A DNA stretch of 64,000 nt from Alistipes senegalensis (GCA_023664045.1 JAMPGH010000001.1:379354-443353); one strand, 5' to 3'. Counted from the first letter of the stretch, positions 52,511 to 62,200 are shown. Program-made: numbers and translations. Notes: generated from the sequence alone by a model not told the origin.

Positions 52511-55333
52511 ATGTTCGACAACTTCTCTGCGCGCCACATCGGCGTGAGCAACGAAACCGAGCTTCGCGAAATGCTCGGAACGATCGGTGTGAAATCGGTA
52601 GACGAACTGATCTCGCAAGTCATTCCCTCCTCGATCCGCCTGAAAAAACCGCTGGCCCTCGACGCGGGAATGAGCGAATACGAATTCGCCGCCCACATCC
52701 GCTCGCTGGCCGACCGCAACCGACAGCTGCGCTCGTTCATCGGCATGGGCTACTACCCGTGCGCCGTGCCGGCCGCCGTGGTGCGCAACGTCTTCGAGAA
52801 CCCGGCGTGGTACACCTCCTACACCCCCTATCAAGCCGAGATCTCGCAAGGCCGGCTGGAAGCGCTCCTGAACTTCCAGACCGCCGTCATCTCGCTGACG
52901 GGCATGGAGATCGGCAACTGCTCGCTGCTGGACGAAGGGACGGCCGCGGCCGAAGCGATGGCGATGATGCACTCGCTGCGCTCGCGCGAAGCGGTCAAGG
53001 AGGGGCGTAACCAACTGTTCGTAGACCGCAACCTTTTTCCGCAGACGCTCGACGTGCTGCTCACGCGCAGCGAACCCTTCGGCATCGAACTCATCGTCGA
53101 CGACTACGACCAATACGAATTTACGGGACGCGAGTTCGGCGCCATCGTCCAATACCCTGCCGCCGACGGTGCGGTGCGCGACTACGGCGCTTTCACGGCG
53201 GCGGCCCACGCGCAAGGAGCGCTGGTAACGGCCGTAGCCGACCTGCTCTCGCTGGCCCTGCTGAAAGCCCCGGGCGAGTGGGGCGCCGACATCGCTGTGG
53301 GCTCGGCCCAGCGACTGGGCACGCCGATGGGCTTCGGAGGTCCGGCGGCAGGCTACATGGCCACGCGCGAAGCCTACAAACGCAACATGCCGGGCCGCAT
53401 CATCGGCGTCTCGGTGGACCGCTTAGGCAACCGGGCGCTGCGCATGGCGCTCCAGATGCGCGAACAACACATCAAGCGCGAACGTGCGACCTCGAACATC
53501 TGCACCGCCTCGGCCCTGATGGCCTCGATGGCGGGATTCTACTGCGTCTACAACGGTCCCGAGGGGCTGCGCCGCGCGGCCGAGACGGCTCACCGGGCCG
53601 CCCTGACGGTAGCCCGGGCTCTCGAAGCGCTGGGCTACGAACCCGCAGCGGGCGAGTTCTTCGACACGCTGCAGGTGGAAGCGGAAGCGGCCGTGGTGCA
53701 GTCGCTCGCCCTCGAATGCGGCATCAACTTCCACTACCCCTCCGAGGGGACGGTGCGCATGTCGTTCGACGAAGTAACGACCCCGGCCGAAATCGAAGAA
53801 GTGGTGCGCATCTTCGCGGCGGCCAAAGGCAAGAAGATCAAGTCGGTGAAGGCGGTCGACGAGAGCTGCATCCCGGCTGCGCTGCGCCGCACGAGCCCCT
53901 ATCTTCAGGAAGCCGTATTCAACAGCTACCGCTCGGAGAGCGCCCTGATGCGCTACATCAAGCGGTTGGAACTGAGGGACATCTCGCTGGCGAACTCGAT
54001 GATCTCCTTAGGTTCGTGCACCATGAAACTCAATGCCGCGGCCCTGATGCAACCCCTCTCGCTGGCGGGATTCCAGAACATGCACCCCTTTGCACCGGCC
54101 GATCAGGCCGAAGGCTACATGCAGATGATCCGCGAGCTGGAGCAAGACCTGGCGACGATCACGGGACTGGCGGCCTGCTCGCTGCAACCCAACTCGGGCG
54201 CGGCAGGCGAGTATGCGGGTCTGATGGTGATCCGCGCCTACCACCAGAGCCGAGGTCAAGGCTACCGCAACATCGTGCTGATCCCGGCCTCGGCCCACGG
54301 CACGAACCCTGCGTCGGCGGCGATGGCGGGAATGAAGATCGTAACGGTGGCGTGCGACGAGAAAGGCAACATCGACGTCGAAGACCTCGAAGCCAAAGCC
54401 CGGGAACACGCCTCGGAGCTGTGCGGGCTGATGGTTACCTACCCCTCGACGCACGGCGTATTCGAGAGCCGCATCCGCGAGATCGTGGAGATCGTCCACG
54501 ACGCGGGCGGCCAAGTCTACATGGACGGAGCCAACATGAACGCGCAGGTGGGGCTGACCAACCCGGGCTACATCGGAGCCGACGTCTGCCACCTGAACCT
54601 GCACAAGACCTTCGCCATGCCCCACGGAGGAGGAGGCCCGGGCGTAGGCCCGATCTGCGTGGCCGAGCACCTGCGGACGTTCCTGCCCTCGCACCCGATC
54701 GCGGCGACGGGCGGCGACGAAGGCATCACGGCCGTGGCCTCGGCGCCGTGGGGCTCGGCCCTGCTGCTGCCGATCACCTACGGCTACATCAAGATGCTGG
54801 GAGAAGCGGGCCTGCGCCGCGCGACCGAAATGGCGATCGTGAACGCCAACTACATGTCGGCGGCGCTGGCGTCGGAGTACCGCACCTACTATGCTGGCGA
54901 AACGGGCCGCGTAGGCCACGAGATGATTCTCGATCTGACGCACTTCAAACATGACTACGGCATCGACTGCGGCGACATCGCCCACCGTCTGATGGACTAC
55001 GGATTCCATGCCCCGACCCTCTCGTTCCCGGTACACGAGACGCTGATGGTGGAACCCACGGAATCGGAACCCAAAGCCGAGATGGACCGTTTCGTCGAAG
55101 CGCTGGTGCGCATCAAGCGCGAATGCGAAGCGGCCGCGGGGCAGGCGGACAACGTAGTGGCGAATGCCCCCCACACGGCCGGGGAACTCTGCGGCGAATG
55201 GGAACATCCCTACACGCGCGAAGAAGCGGCTTTCCCGCTGGCGTGGATCCGCGAGTCGAAGTTCTTCCCCTACGTCGCGAAGATCGACAACGGCTACGGA
55301 GACCGCAACCTTTGCTGCGTGAACCGCGAATGA
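52511..55333 (+). CDS. gcvP: Glycine dehydrogenase (P-protein of the glycine cleavage system)
   Basis: The PLP enzyme decarboxylates glycine and passes the aminomethyl group to lipoylated H-protein. The 940-residue chain is the fused form with two PLP-fold halves. Only the second half has the active lysine, in NLHKTFAMPHGGGGPG (Lys about 698). Other landmarks are HTxNG-like GMGYYPCAVPAAVVRN near the N-terminus, SLGSCTMKLN, and SAHGTNPASAAMAGMKIV. gcvT and gcvH are not in the window. No glycine riboswitch is seen upstream. Confidence 0.97.
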   Translation: MFDNFSARHIGVSNETELREMLGTIGVKSVDELISQVIPSSIRLKKPLALDAGMSEYEFAAHIRSLADRNRQLRSFIGMGYYPCAVPAAVVRNVFENPAWYTSYTPYQAEISQGRLEALLNFQTAVISLTGMEIGNCSLLDEGTAAAEAMAMMHSLRSREAVKEGRNQLFVDRNLFPQTLDVLLTRSEPFGIELIVDDYDQYEFTGREFGAIVQYPAADGAVRDYGAFTAAAHAQGALVTAVADLLSLALLKAPGEWGADIAVGSAQRLGTPMGFGGPAAGYMATREAYKRNMPGRIIGVSVDRLGNRALRMALQMREQHIKRERATSNICTASALMASMAGFYCVYNGPEGLRRAAETAHRAALTVARALEALGYEPAAGEFFDTLQVEAEAAVVQSLALECGINFHYPSEGTVRMSFDEVTTPAEIEEVVRIFAAAKGKKIKSVKAVDESCIPAALRRTSPYLQEAVFNSYRSESALMRYIKRLELRDISLANSMISLGSCTMKLNAAALMQPLSLAGFQNMHPFAPADQAEGYMQMIRELEQDLATITGLAACSLQPNSGAAGEYAGLMVIRAYHQSRGQGYRNIVLIPASAHGTNPASAAMAGMKIVTVACDEKGNIDVEDLEAKAREHASELCGLMVTYPSTHGVFESRIREIVEIVHDAGGQVYMDGANMNAQVGLTNPGYIGADVCHLNLHKTFAMPHGGGGPGVGPICVAEHLRTFLPSHPIAATGGDEGITAVASAPWGSALLLPITYGYIKMLGEAGLRRATEMAIVNANYMSAALASEYRTYYAGETGRVGHEMILDLTHFKHDYGIDCGDIAHRLMDYGFHAPTLSFPVHETLMVEPTESEPKAEMDRFVEALVRIKRECEAAAGQADNVVANAPHTAGELCGEWEHPYTREEAAFPLAWIRESKFFPYVAKIDNGYGDRNLCCVNRE

Positions 55334-55342
55334 GGTACGGAT

Positions 55343-55373
55343 TTTGGAACCCGGAGTTTTTTTCGTATTTTTG
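55343..55373 (+). promoter_or_regulatory. Distal promoter of slyD
   Basis: TTTG (55343-55346), 19 nt, TATTTTTG (55366-55373): a complete match starting 10 nt after the gcvP stop. The transcript would have a leader of about 110 nt containing CCCGT ... ACGGG and CGAAGATACTCC, then the second promoter. Confidence 0.65.
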
Positions 55374-55459
55374 GCTGTGCCGAAGATACTCCCGTCCGGC
55401 ACCCCGTGCAAGAACGGGATTTTATGAATCGACCTTTCGATTTTTACCTTAATTTTTCG

Positions 55460-55467
55460 TATTTTTG
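55460..55467 (+). promoter_or_regulatory. Proximal -7 box of slyD
   Basis: TATTTTTG matches TAnnTTTG, 24 nt before the slyD ATG, with a weak TTTC at the -33 position. It would form a tandem pair with the promoter at 55343-55373. Confidence 0.6.
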
Positions 55468-55491
55468 TCGACAGAAACAACCTGACAATAC

Positions 55492-56070
55492 ATGAAAGCA
55501 GAACAAAACAAAATGGTCGGCGTAGACTACAAGCTGACCGTCGACGGGCAGATCGCCGATCAGTCGCGACCGGGGCAGCCGCTCGAATTCATCTTCGGAA
55601 CGGGCATGCTCCTGCCCAAATTCGAAGAAGCCATTCAAGGCAAGGAACCGGGCGACAAGGTGTCGTTCACGCTCAGCCCCGAAGACGGCTACGGCGTACT
55701 GATTCCCGAAGCGATCGTCGACCTGCCGAAAAACATATTCATGGTGGACGGCAAGCTGGCCGAAGACATCCTTTTCGAAGGCTCGCAGGTGCCGATGAGC
55801 GATGCGCAAGGCAACCGCATGATGGGCATCGTCAAAGAAGTGGGCGAAGAGACCGTGAAGATGGACTTCAACCACCCGATGGCCGGCAAGACCCTGAACT
55901 TCGAAGTGGAGGTGGTGAGCGTCCGCGACGTAACGCCCGAAGATCTGCAGGGACACTGCTCCTGCGGCTCGTGCGGCGGCGACCATGACTGCGGAGGAAA
56001 TTGCGGCGACGACGGCTGCGGCTGCGGCGATCACGACCATCACCACGACGGCCACTGCAACTGCCATTAG
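55492..56070 (+). CDS. slyD: SlyD-like FKBP peptidyl-prolyl isomerase with metal-binding tail
   Basis: The 192-residue protein has a split FKBP domain with an inserted IF chaperone flap: VDYKLTVDGQIADQSRPGQP, LEFIFGTGMLLPKFEEAIQG, then the insert, then MDFNHPMAGKTLNFEVEVVS. It accelerates proline isomerisation and binds unfolded chains. The C-terminal about 40 residues are almost only Cys, His, Gly and Asp (GHCSCGSCGGDHDCGGNC), a nickel/zinc-binding tail like that of E. coli SlyD. No hydrogenase genes are near. A G9 run begins 3 nt after the stop codon. Confidence 0.94.
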   Translation: MKAEQNKMVGVDYKLTVDGQIADQSRPGQPLEFIFGTGMLLPKFEEAIQGKEPGDKVSFTLSPEDGYGVLIPEAIVDLPKNIFMVDGKLAEDILFEGSQVPMSDAQGNRMMGIVKEVGEETVKMDFNHPMAGKTLNFEVEVVSVRDVTPEDLQGHCSCGSCGGDHDCGGNCGDDGCGCGDHDHHHDGHCNCH

Positions 56071-56264
56071 GAGGGGGGGGGCTGCGGAACCGGAGCGAAA
56101 AAGCCGGGGAAAGGGCCGGAAGAAGGCACGCGGAACCGGAGCGAGAAACGGGGAAAGGGCCGGAAGAAGGCACGCGGAACCGGAGCGAAAAACCGGGGAA
56201 AGGGCCGAAAGAAGCCCCTCCGGGCGGACCGTACCCGAAAGAGATCCCGAAGAAAAAGCGGAGA
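56071..56264. repeat. Purine-rich tract with G9 and three 45-bp repeats, between slyD stop and terminator
   Basis: G9 (56073-56081) is followed by three units of about 45 bp starting GCGGAACCGGAGCGA and containing GGGGAAAGGGCCGGAAGAAG; the second and third differ by few bases. The sense RNA is strongly purine-rich. No gene is supported. Confidence 0.82.
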
Positions 56265-56291
56265 GGTGAGAAGCGGAGCTTTTCACCTTTT
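56265..56291 (+). terminator. Intrinsic terminator of slyD
   Basis: GGTGAGAAGC, loop GGA, GCTTTTCACC (10-bp stem with one G-U pair), then TTTTGC. Confidence 0.82.
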
Positions 56292-56361
56292 GCTTTATGG
56301 AAGCCCCCGAGGGAGATTGCCTTAAGGAAGTACCCGGAACGCCCCGACGACGGCGTCCGAA

Positions 56362-56392
56362 TTGGATAATTGGAGGCGAATCGCTATATTTG
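56362..56392 (+). promoter_or_regulatory. Promoter of the DUF4954 gene
   Basis: TTGG (56362-56365), 19 nt, TATATTTG (56385-56392), 22 nt before the chosen ATG. Confidence 0.78.
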
Positions 56393-56414
56393 CGACTACT
56401 TTAAAGCAAAACGC

Positions 56415-58154
56415 ATGTCCCGCTTGAGAAAGATGACCGCCGCGGAAATCGCAGCAGCCGAAGCGCTCGGAACCACGGCCGAAACGTGGTCGCAGATCCT
56501 TGTAAGCGACGATTTCGACCCGGCGCAACTGGAACGAAGCCGGCTGGAAGGCCGCGTGGAGATCGGCCCCGGAGCCTCGATCCGCCGCTCGAGGGTGAAA
56601 AACTACCGGCTGGGCGCCCGGACGCTGGTGGAAGACGTAACGGCGCTGGAGTGCCGCCGCCGGAGCCTGTTCGGCAACGGAGTACGCGTCGCGACGATCA
56701 ACGAATGCGGCGGCCGCACGGTGGCGATATACGACCGGCTGTCGGCGCAGGTGGCCTACCTGATGGCGCTCTACCGGCATCGTCCGCAACTGATTGCGGC
56801 GCTGGAGAAGATGATCGCGGCCCATGCTGAGAAGCGTGCGTCGGAGATCGGCGAGACGGGCTGCGACTGCCGCATCGTCGGGGCCCGCTTCGTCCGCGAA
56901 GTACGCTTGGGCGACGGGGCGGAGATCGACGGAGCCTCGATTCTTGAAAACGGCACCCTCTGTGCCGGAGCGAAGATCGGCGCCGACGTCAAAGCCTACG
57001 ACTTCATCGCCGCGGAAAACAGCCGCATCGACAACGGCTCGACCCTCGAACGCTGCTTCGCAGGCGAAAACTGCATCCTGGACAAAGGCTTCACGGCCAC
57101 GGATTCGCTCTTCTTCGCAAACTCGCACTGCGAAAACGGCGAAGCCTCCTCGATCTTCGCCGGGCCCTGCACCGTGTCGCACCACAAGTCGTCGCTGCTG
57201 ATCGCCGGCATGTTCTCGTTCTTCAACGCCGGCAGCGGCTCGAACCAGAGCAACCACCTTTTCAAGTGCGGCGCCGTACATCAGGCGGTGCACCGCCGGG
57301 GCTGCAAGTTCGCCAGCGGAGCCTACGTCATGTCGCCGGCCGTCGAAGGAGCCTTCACGATGGTCAAGGGCCACCACGCCGCGCACCACGACACGGCGAT
57401 CTTCCCCTACTCCTACCTGATCGAGAAGGAGGGACGCTCGCAACTGATGCCGGGGGCCAATCTGACCAACTACGGCACGGTACGCGACATCGAGAAGTGG
57501 CCCGCACGCGACCGCCGCACGGTGGGCCGCGACGTGATCGACTACGCAGAATACAACCCCTGCATCGCGGGCGACATGCTCCGGGCGGTGGATGCGCTCC
57601 ACACGCTGGAAGACGCGGCGCCCGAAGCGACGCAATACATCCACAACAAAGCCGTCATCACGAAGACGGCGCTGCAACGCGGTCTGAAGCTCTACGACAA
57701 AGCCATCGTGGCGTCGCTGGGCGCGATGCTCGAAGCCGGAGCCCCGGATCCCCGCTACGACGGCTCGGGCCGCTGGCTGGACGTGGCGGGACAATACATC
57801 GCCAAACGCGAAGTCGACGCGATCGTGGAGGCGATCGAAGCGGGCCGGCTGACGACCCCCGACGAAGCGGACAACCGCTTCCGGGTATTCCATGTCCACT
57901 ATGCGGAATATGCCCGCAGCTGGGCGGAACAACTCTATGCGACGCTGTTAGGACACGTCCCGACGTCCGAAGAAGTGGCCGAAGCGATCGAAGCGGGCCG
58001 CAACGCCCATGCCGCGATGCGCCGCACGACCGATGCCGACCGCGACCGCGACTGCTCGCCGGCGATGTCCGTGAGCTACGGAGCCGACAGCGACGACGAA
58101 GAAGAGATCCTGAGGGACTACCGTGCGGTGAGAGGACTGGATTCGGAACGATAA
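56415..58154 (+). CDS. DUF4954-type protein with left-handed beta-helix repeats
   Basis: The 579-residue protein (start MSRLRKMTAAEIAAAEALG after the promoter; an earlier ATG overlaps the promoter) has hexapeptide-repeat character in its middle: IGPGASIRRSRVKNYRLGAR, VRLGDGAEIDGASILENGTL, AENSRIDNGSTLERCFAGEN. A stretch rich in His follows (VKGHHAAHHDTAIFPYSYLI). This matches Bacteroidota DUF4954, whose fold recalls nucleotidyltransferase or acyltransferase beta-helices; no activity is known to me. trxB starts within 34 bp, so cotranscription is likely. Confidence 0.8.
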   Translation: MSRLRKMTAAEIAAAEALGTTAETWSQILVSDDFDPAQLERSRLEGRVEIGPGASIRRSRVKNYRLGARTLVEDVTALECRRRSLFGNGVRVATINECGGRTVAIYDRLSAQVAYLMALYRHRPQLIAALEKMIAAHAEKRASEIGETGCDCRIVGARFVREVRLGDGAEIDGASILENGTLCAGAKIGADVKAYDFIAAENSRIDNGSTLERCFAGENCILDKGFTATDSLFFANSHCENGEASSIFAGPCTVSHHKSSLLIAGMFSFFNAGSGSNQSNHLFKCGAVHQAVHRRGCKFASGAYVMSPAVEGAFTMVKGHHAAHHDTAIFPYSYLIEKEGRSQLMPGANLTNYGTVRDIEKWPARDRRTVGRDVIDYAEYNPCIAGDMLRAVDALHTLEDAAPEATQYIHNKAVITKTALQRGLKLYDKAIVASLGAMLEAGAPDPRYDGSGRWLDVAGQYIAKREVDAIVEAIEAGRLTTPDEADNRFRVFHVHYAEYARSWAEQLYATLLGHVPTSEEVAEAIEAGRNAHAAMRRTTDADRDRDCSPAMSVSYGADSDDEEEILRDYRAVRGLDSER

Positions 58155-58187
58155 ATGGATAGACGAAAAAACAAAACGACGACGAAT

Positions 58188-59108
58188 ATGGAAGAAGTAA
58201 AGGTACTGATTATCGGCAGCGGCCCGGCGGGCTACACGGCTGCCATCTACACGTCGCGCGCCAACCTTGCGCCGGTGCTCTACGAAGGGATCGAGCCGGG
58301 CGGCCAGCTGACGACGACCACCGAGGTGGAGAACTTCCCGGGCTACCCCGAAGGTGTGGACGGCAACCAGCTGATGGCCGACCTGCGCCGGCAAGCCGAG
58401 CGCTTCGGCACCGACATCCGCACGGGCACGATCACGAAAGTCGACCTTTCGTCGCGGCCGTTCCACGTAATCGTCGACGGCGAAAAAGAGATCTGCGCCG
58501 AGAGCCTGATCGTCGCCACGGGTGCGACGGCGAAATACCTGGGACTTCCCTCCGAGACGAAGTACCGCGGGCAGGGCGTGAGCGCCTGCGCGACGTGCGA
58601 CGGCTTCTTCTACCGCAAGAAGGACGTGGCCGTGGTAGGCGGCGGCGACACGGCATGCGAGGAGGCGACCTATCTGGCATCGCTGTGCCGCAAGGTCTAC
58701 ATGATCGTCCGCAAGCCCTACCTGCGCGCCTCGAAGGCGATGCAGGAACGAGTGCTCCGCACCCCCAACATCGAAGTGCTCTTCGAACACAACACGGCCG
58801 AAGTGCTGGGCGACGAGACGGGCGTAACGGGTGCCCTGCTGCGCAAGAACGACGGCTCGGAAACCACGATCGACATCGCGGGATTCTTCCTTGCGATCGG
58901 CCACCATCCCAACACGGAACTTTTCGCCGACCAACTGGAACTCGACGCCGAAGGCTACATTGCGGTGGAAGGCGGAAGCTCGAAGACCTCGGTGGAGGGC
59001 GTCTTCGCGGCGGGCGACGTCAAAGATCCCCACTACCGTCAGGCCATCACGGCGGCCGGCTCGGGCTGCGTGGCGGCGCTGGACTGCGAACGCTTCCTGC
59101 TGAGATAA
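58188..59108 (+). CDS. trxB: Thioredoxin reductase
   Basis: The flavoenzyme passes electrons from NADPH to thioredoxin. The 306-residue protein has the FAD motif VLIIGSGPAGYTAAIYTSRA, the redox pair CATC (Cys134 and Cys137) in ACATCDGFF, the NADPH motif VAVVGGGDTACEEA and the C-terminal FAD motif VFAAGDV. The start MEEVKVL is preferred over an ATG eleven codons earlier, which adds a non-conserved Lys/Thr extension. rnz follows 14 bp later. Confidence 0.96.
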   Translation: MEEVKVLIIGSGPAGYTAAIYTSRANLAPVLYEGIEPGGQLTTTTEVENFPGYPEGVDGNQLMADLRRQAERFGTDIRTGTITKVDLSSRPFHVIVDGEKEICAESLIVATGATAKYLGLPSETKYRGQGVSACATCDGFFYRKKDVAVVGGGDTACEEATYLASLCRKVYMIVRKPYLRASKAMQERVLRTPNIEVLFEHNTAEVLGDETGVTGALLRKNDGSETTIDIAGFFLAIGHHPNTELFADQLELDAEGYIAVEGGSSKTSVEGVFAAGDVKDPHYRQAITAAGSGCVAALDCERFLLR

Positions 59109-59122
59109 AACCCCGTCGAACG

Positions 59123-60046
59123 TTGAGTTTCTCCGTTACGATCCTCGGCTCCTCGTCGGCCAAGCCGACCGCCGTGCGCCATCCGTCGGCGCAGGCGGTG
59201 AACGTACACGAACAATACTATCTGGTCGACGCGGGCGAGGGAGTGCAGCAACAGATGATCCGCGCGGGCATCAATCCCCTGAAGCTGCGGGCCGCATTCA
59301 TCTCGCATCTGCACGGAGACCATGTTTACGGGCTCTTTCCGCTGCTCTCGACCTTAGGGCTCTACGGCCGCCGGACGCCCCTGCCGGTCTACGCCCCGGC
59401 CCCGCTGGGGGAGATACTGGAAGCCCACCTGCGCTACTTCGACAGCGAGCTCCCCTACGAGGTGGAGTGGCACGAAGTGCGGACGACCGAACACCGCCTG
59501 CTGCTGGAGAACCGCACGCTGGAGGTATGGAGCATTCCGCTGCGCCACCGGGTGCCGACGGCGGGTTTCCTGTTCCGCGAAAAGAAACCGCCGCGCAACG
59601 TCGACAAGTTCAAGATCGTGAAATACGGCCTTTCGATCGCCCAGATCGCGGCGGCGAAACGAGGCGAAGAGGTGCGGCTCGACACGGGCGAAGTGCTGCC
59701 CAACGAAGCACTGACCTACGAACCCTACCGCCCCCGCGCCTACGCCTATCTTTCGGACACGGCCCGCTCGCCCAAAGCGGCGGCGCTGGCGGCGGGCGTC
59801 GACCTTATGTACCATGAAGCGACCTACGCAGCAGCCGAGAAGAAGACGGCGGCCCAACGAGGGCACTCGACCACCGAAGATGCGGCCCGCGCGGCCGTCG
59901 AAGCGGGAGCCGGACGCCTGATAATCGGCCACTACTCCTCGCGCTACAAGGACGAGCGGATGCTGGTCGAAGAAGCCCGCCGGATCTTTCCCGAGACCTA
60001 TGCGGCCGTGGAAGGGAGCACGTTCATCATAGAGAAACGACGATGA
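59123..60046 (+). CDS. rnz: Ribonuclease Z (tRNA 3'-endonuclease)
   Basis: The zinc metallo-beta-lactamase-fold enzyme trims tRNA 3' trailers. The 307-residue product shows SHLHGDHVYGLFPLL (zinc motif), VDAGEGVQQQM, the downstream AYLSDTARS and HSTTEDAARAAVEAGAG with IIGHYSSRY. The best start is a TTG (SFSVTILGSSSAKPT follows), because no ATG or GTG lies between the trxB stop and the first conserved strand. Its stop codon overlaps the next gene's ATG (ATGA), implying translational coupling. Confidence 0.93.
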   Translation: MSFSVTILGSSSAKPTAVRHPSAQAVNVHEQYYLVDAGEGVQQQMIRAGINPLKLRAAFISHLHGDHVYGLFPLLSTLGLYGRRTPLPVYAPAPLGEILEAHLRYFDSELPYEVEWHEVRTTEHRLLLENRTLEVWSIPLRHRVPTAGFLFREKKPPRNVDKFKIVKYGLSIAQIAAAKRGEEVRLDTGEVLPNEALTYEPYRPRAYAYLSDTARSPKAAALAAGVDLMYHEATYAAAEKKTAAQRGHSTTEDAARAAVEAGAGRLIIGHYSSRYKDERMLVEEARRIFPETYAAVEGSTFIIEKRR

Positions 60047-60783
60047 CAAAAGCCGAAATACAACTGGTCCGCGCGCTGGCCGACAAACGCGGCCGCACGG
60101 AACATGGACTTTTCGTGGCCGAAGGAGAGAAGCTGATCGGCGAACTGCGGGCCTCGCAGCTGCGCGTGCGCAAGATGTTCGCACTGGAGGGGATTTTCGA
60201 AGGCCCGGAGGTGGAGACCGTCTCCCGGCACGACATGGAGCGGCTCTCGCTGCTCAAGACGGCCGGCAACTCGCTGGCGCTGGTGGAGATACCCCGCTAC
60301 GAACTCGACCTCCCGGAGCTGGGAAACGACCTGACGCTGGCGCTCGACGACGTGCAGAACCCCGGCAATCTGGGCACGATCGTCCGGCTGGCCGACTGGT
60401 TCGGCATCCGCGACATCCTCTGCTCCGAAGCAACGGCCGACTGCTTCAACCCCAAAGTCGTGCAGGCGACGATGGGGGCGATTCTGCGGGTGCGCGTACA
60501 TTATGTCGATCTGAAGCGGGTGCTGCGCGAAGCGGCGGCGCGCGGAGTTGCGATCTACGGCACCTTTCTGGAGGGCGACGACCTCTACGACGCGCCGCTG
60601 ACGCGGGCAGGCATCGTGGTGATGGGCAACGAAGGCCGCGGCGTAACGCCCGAAGTGGCCGCCGCGGTAACGCACAGACTTTTCATCCCGCCCTACCCTG
60701 CCGGGCGCCGCACCACGGAATCGCTCAACGTAGCGATGGCCACGGGGATCGTCTGCGCCGAGTTCCGGCGCCGCAAGCTCTGA
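60043..60783 (+). CDS. TrmH/SpoU-family RNA 2'-O-methyltransferase
   Basis: The 246-residue protein has an N-terminal substrate-binding domain (GLFVAEGEKLIGELRAS, about 20-70) and a C-terminal SPOUT knot with LALDDVQNPGNLGTIVRLAD, IVVMGNEGRGVTPEV and ESLNVAMATGIVC, the three SpoU motifs. It should methylate a ribose 2'-OH in rRNA or tRNA; the target nucleotide cannot be told. It overlaps rnz by 4 bp, so two RNA-processing genes are coupled. Confidence 0.92.
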   Translation: MTKAEIQLVRALADKRGRTEHGLFVAEGEKLIGELRASQLRVRKMFALEGIFEGPEVETVSRHDMERLSLLKTAGNSLALVEIPRYELDLPELGNDLTLALDDVQNPGNLGTIVRLADWFGIRDILCSEATADCFNPKVVQATMGAILRVRVHYVDLKRVLREAAARGVAIYGTFLEGDDLYDAPLTRAGIVVMGNEGRGVTPEVAAAVTHRLFIPPYPAGRRTTESLNVAMATGIVCAEFRRRKL

Positions 60784-60787
60784 AAAC

Positions 60788-60812
60788 GGGGCGAGGCCGC
60801 AGGCCCCGCCCC
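60788..60812. terminator. GC-rich hairpin between convergent genes
   Basis: GGGGCGAGGCC, loop GCA, GGCCCCGCCCC (11-bp arms, one mismatch). On the minus strand it is followed by GTTTTCA, so it may end the transglutaminase-like gene; on the plus strand no U-run follows. Confidence 0.6.
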
Positions 60813-60839
60813 GAAACGATTCCGCCGCAAAGAGAGCGG

Positions 60840-62078
60840 CTATCGCTCCCTTTCGGCGTAAGGCCGCTGCCAGAACCACGCATCGTTCGAAGTCGAACAG
60901 TCGACATCGGTCTCGTAGCCGGGCGGCACCAGCGCCACGTACCGCAGCGGACGCTTCCCCTCGCGATAAGTTTCCGTATCGAACTCGCTGCGGTCGGAGC
61001 AGACCACGTAGTAGAGGTTCTTGGCCATGTAGGTTTCCAGATAATCCTCCTGCGTCTGGGGCTCCTCGTTGTTCCAGTTGGCCTCGCGGTTCAAAAAGCA
61101 GGGCTTCCCCTCCCGCAGGCATTCGCGCACTTCGGCGATCGATAGCATCGTACCCTCCGAATCGGTTACCCAAGCCTCGAAAGAAGGATCGATCCATACC
61201 CATTTCCCCAACGTATTGAGATAGACGACATTGATGACGTGGCAGTCGTTCACCATCTTGCGGGGCATGCAAGTAACGAAGCGCGACTTGAAACCCATCG
61301 CCAGATAACACTCGTTGAGAATCTGAGCCAGCATCCGGCAGTTGACGCCCCGGCCCTCGCGCCGGCAGAGCTCGATCATGGCGATGGCGTTGCGCTCCGT
61401 GGGATTATAGGAACCGCCGTCGTGGCGCACGGTGTTGTGGACCCAGTGGCAGAGGTTACGGATCTTCGATATTTCGTCGCCCGCGCCGGCGATGCTGTCG
61501 AGATTGAACTGCTGCCGCAGCCGCACCAGATTGCGGTCGTCGGGATCGGCATAACGGAACGCCGGAAGCGAATCGCACGCCTGAGCATCGTCGTAAGGCT
61601 GAGCCGCACGCAACATGCCGATGAAATCGCCCTGTCCGGCCGCCTTCAGGCGAAGGGCCTCGTAACCCTTTTCCGCCCGGATAGGATCCAGATCGGGGTC
61701 CCGAAGCATCCAACCGTAGGCGCTGTAACTCTGCTCGAAGTAACCGTGGTCGTAAGCCTTCTCGAGACTGGCGACGGCGGCCCGGCGACGGCCGGAAAGA
61801 GACTGGGCGCAAGCCAGATTGTAATACTGGCCGGCCAGCCAGTCGCCGCCGTTCCACGCATCGAGGTCGCGCCGCACGCTGTCGGGCAGCGAGCCGAAGA
61901 AACGGATCTGCTGCTCGCGACAACGCAGCAGATCGCCATAACGACCGGCCTCCTGCGCCTGCCGCGAACGCTCGGACAACGTATCCAGCGGTTTGAGGAG
62001 TTCGCTGTAATCCTGCGCTGCGACCGGGCGGAACCCGAGCAACAAGAATGAGAACAAGAGTGCGAGGTTGATTTTCAT
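60840..62078 (-). CDS. Exported transglutaminase-like protein with TPR-like N-terminus
   Basis: A 412-residue protein with a signal peptide (NLALLFSFLLLGFRPVAAQ). Residues about 25-150 have TPR-like helices (AGQYYNLACAQSLSGRRRAA, ASLEKAYDHGYFEQ). The papain-like transglutaminase core (about 195-345) has the triad Cys in GRGVNCRMLAQIL, His in NDCHVINVVYL and Asp in WVWIDPSFEAW. Bacterial members are often peptidases or amidases rather than cross-linkers; the substrate is unknown. Confidence 0.85.
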   Translation of the reverse strand: MKINLALLFSFLLLGFRPVAAQDYSELLKPLDTLSERSRQAQEAGRYGDLLRCREQQIRFFGSLPDSVRRDLDAWNGGDWLAGQYYNLACAQSLSGRRRAAVASLEKAYDHGYFEQSYSAYGWMLRDPDLDPIRAEKGYEALRLKAAGQGDFIGMLRAAQPYDDAQACDSLPAFRYADPDDRNLVRLRQQFNLDSIAGAGDEISKIRNLCHWVHNTVRHDGGSYNPTERNAIAMIELCRREGRGVNCRMLAQILNECYLAMGFKSRFVTCMPRKMVNDCHVINVVYLNTLGKWVWIDPSFEAWVTDSEGTMLSIAEVRECLREGKPCFLNREANWNNEEPQTQEDYLETYMAKNLYYVVCSDRSEFDTETYREGKRPLRYVALVPPGYETDVDCSTSNDAWFWQRPYAERER

Positions 62079-62200
62079 TGCTATGATATTTTAAGTTTGC
62101 AGCAAAGCGGGGAAGCGCTTCGACGAAGCGAAAGCTCCGCATCCGGACGGAACAACGGCCGGAGCACGGGTCGAAGTTACAAAAAATCGCCGACATGGCA

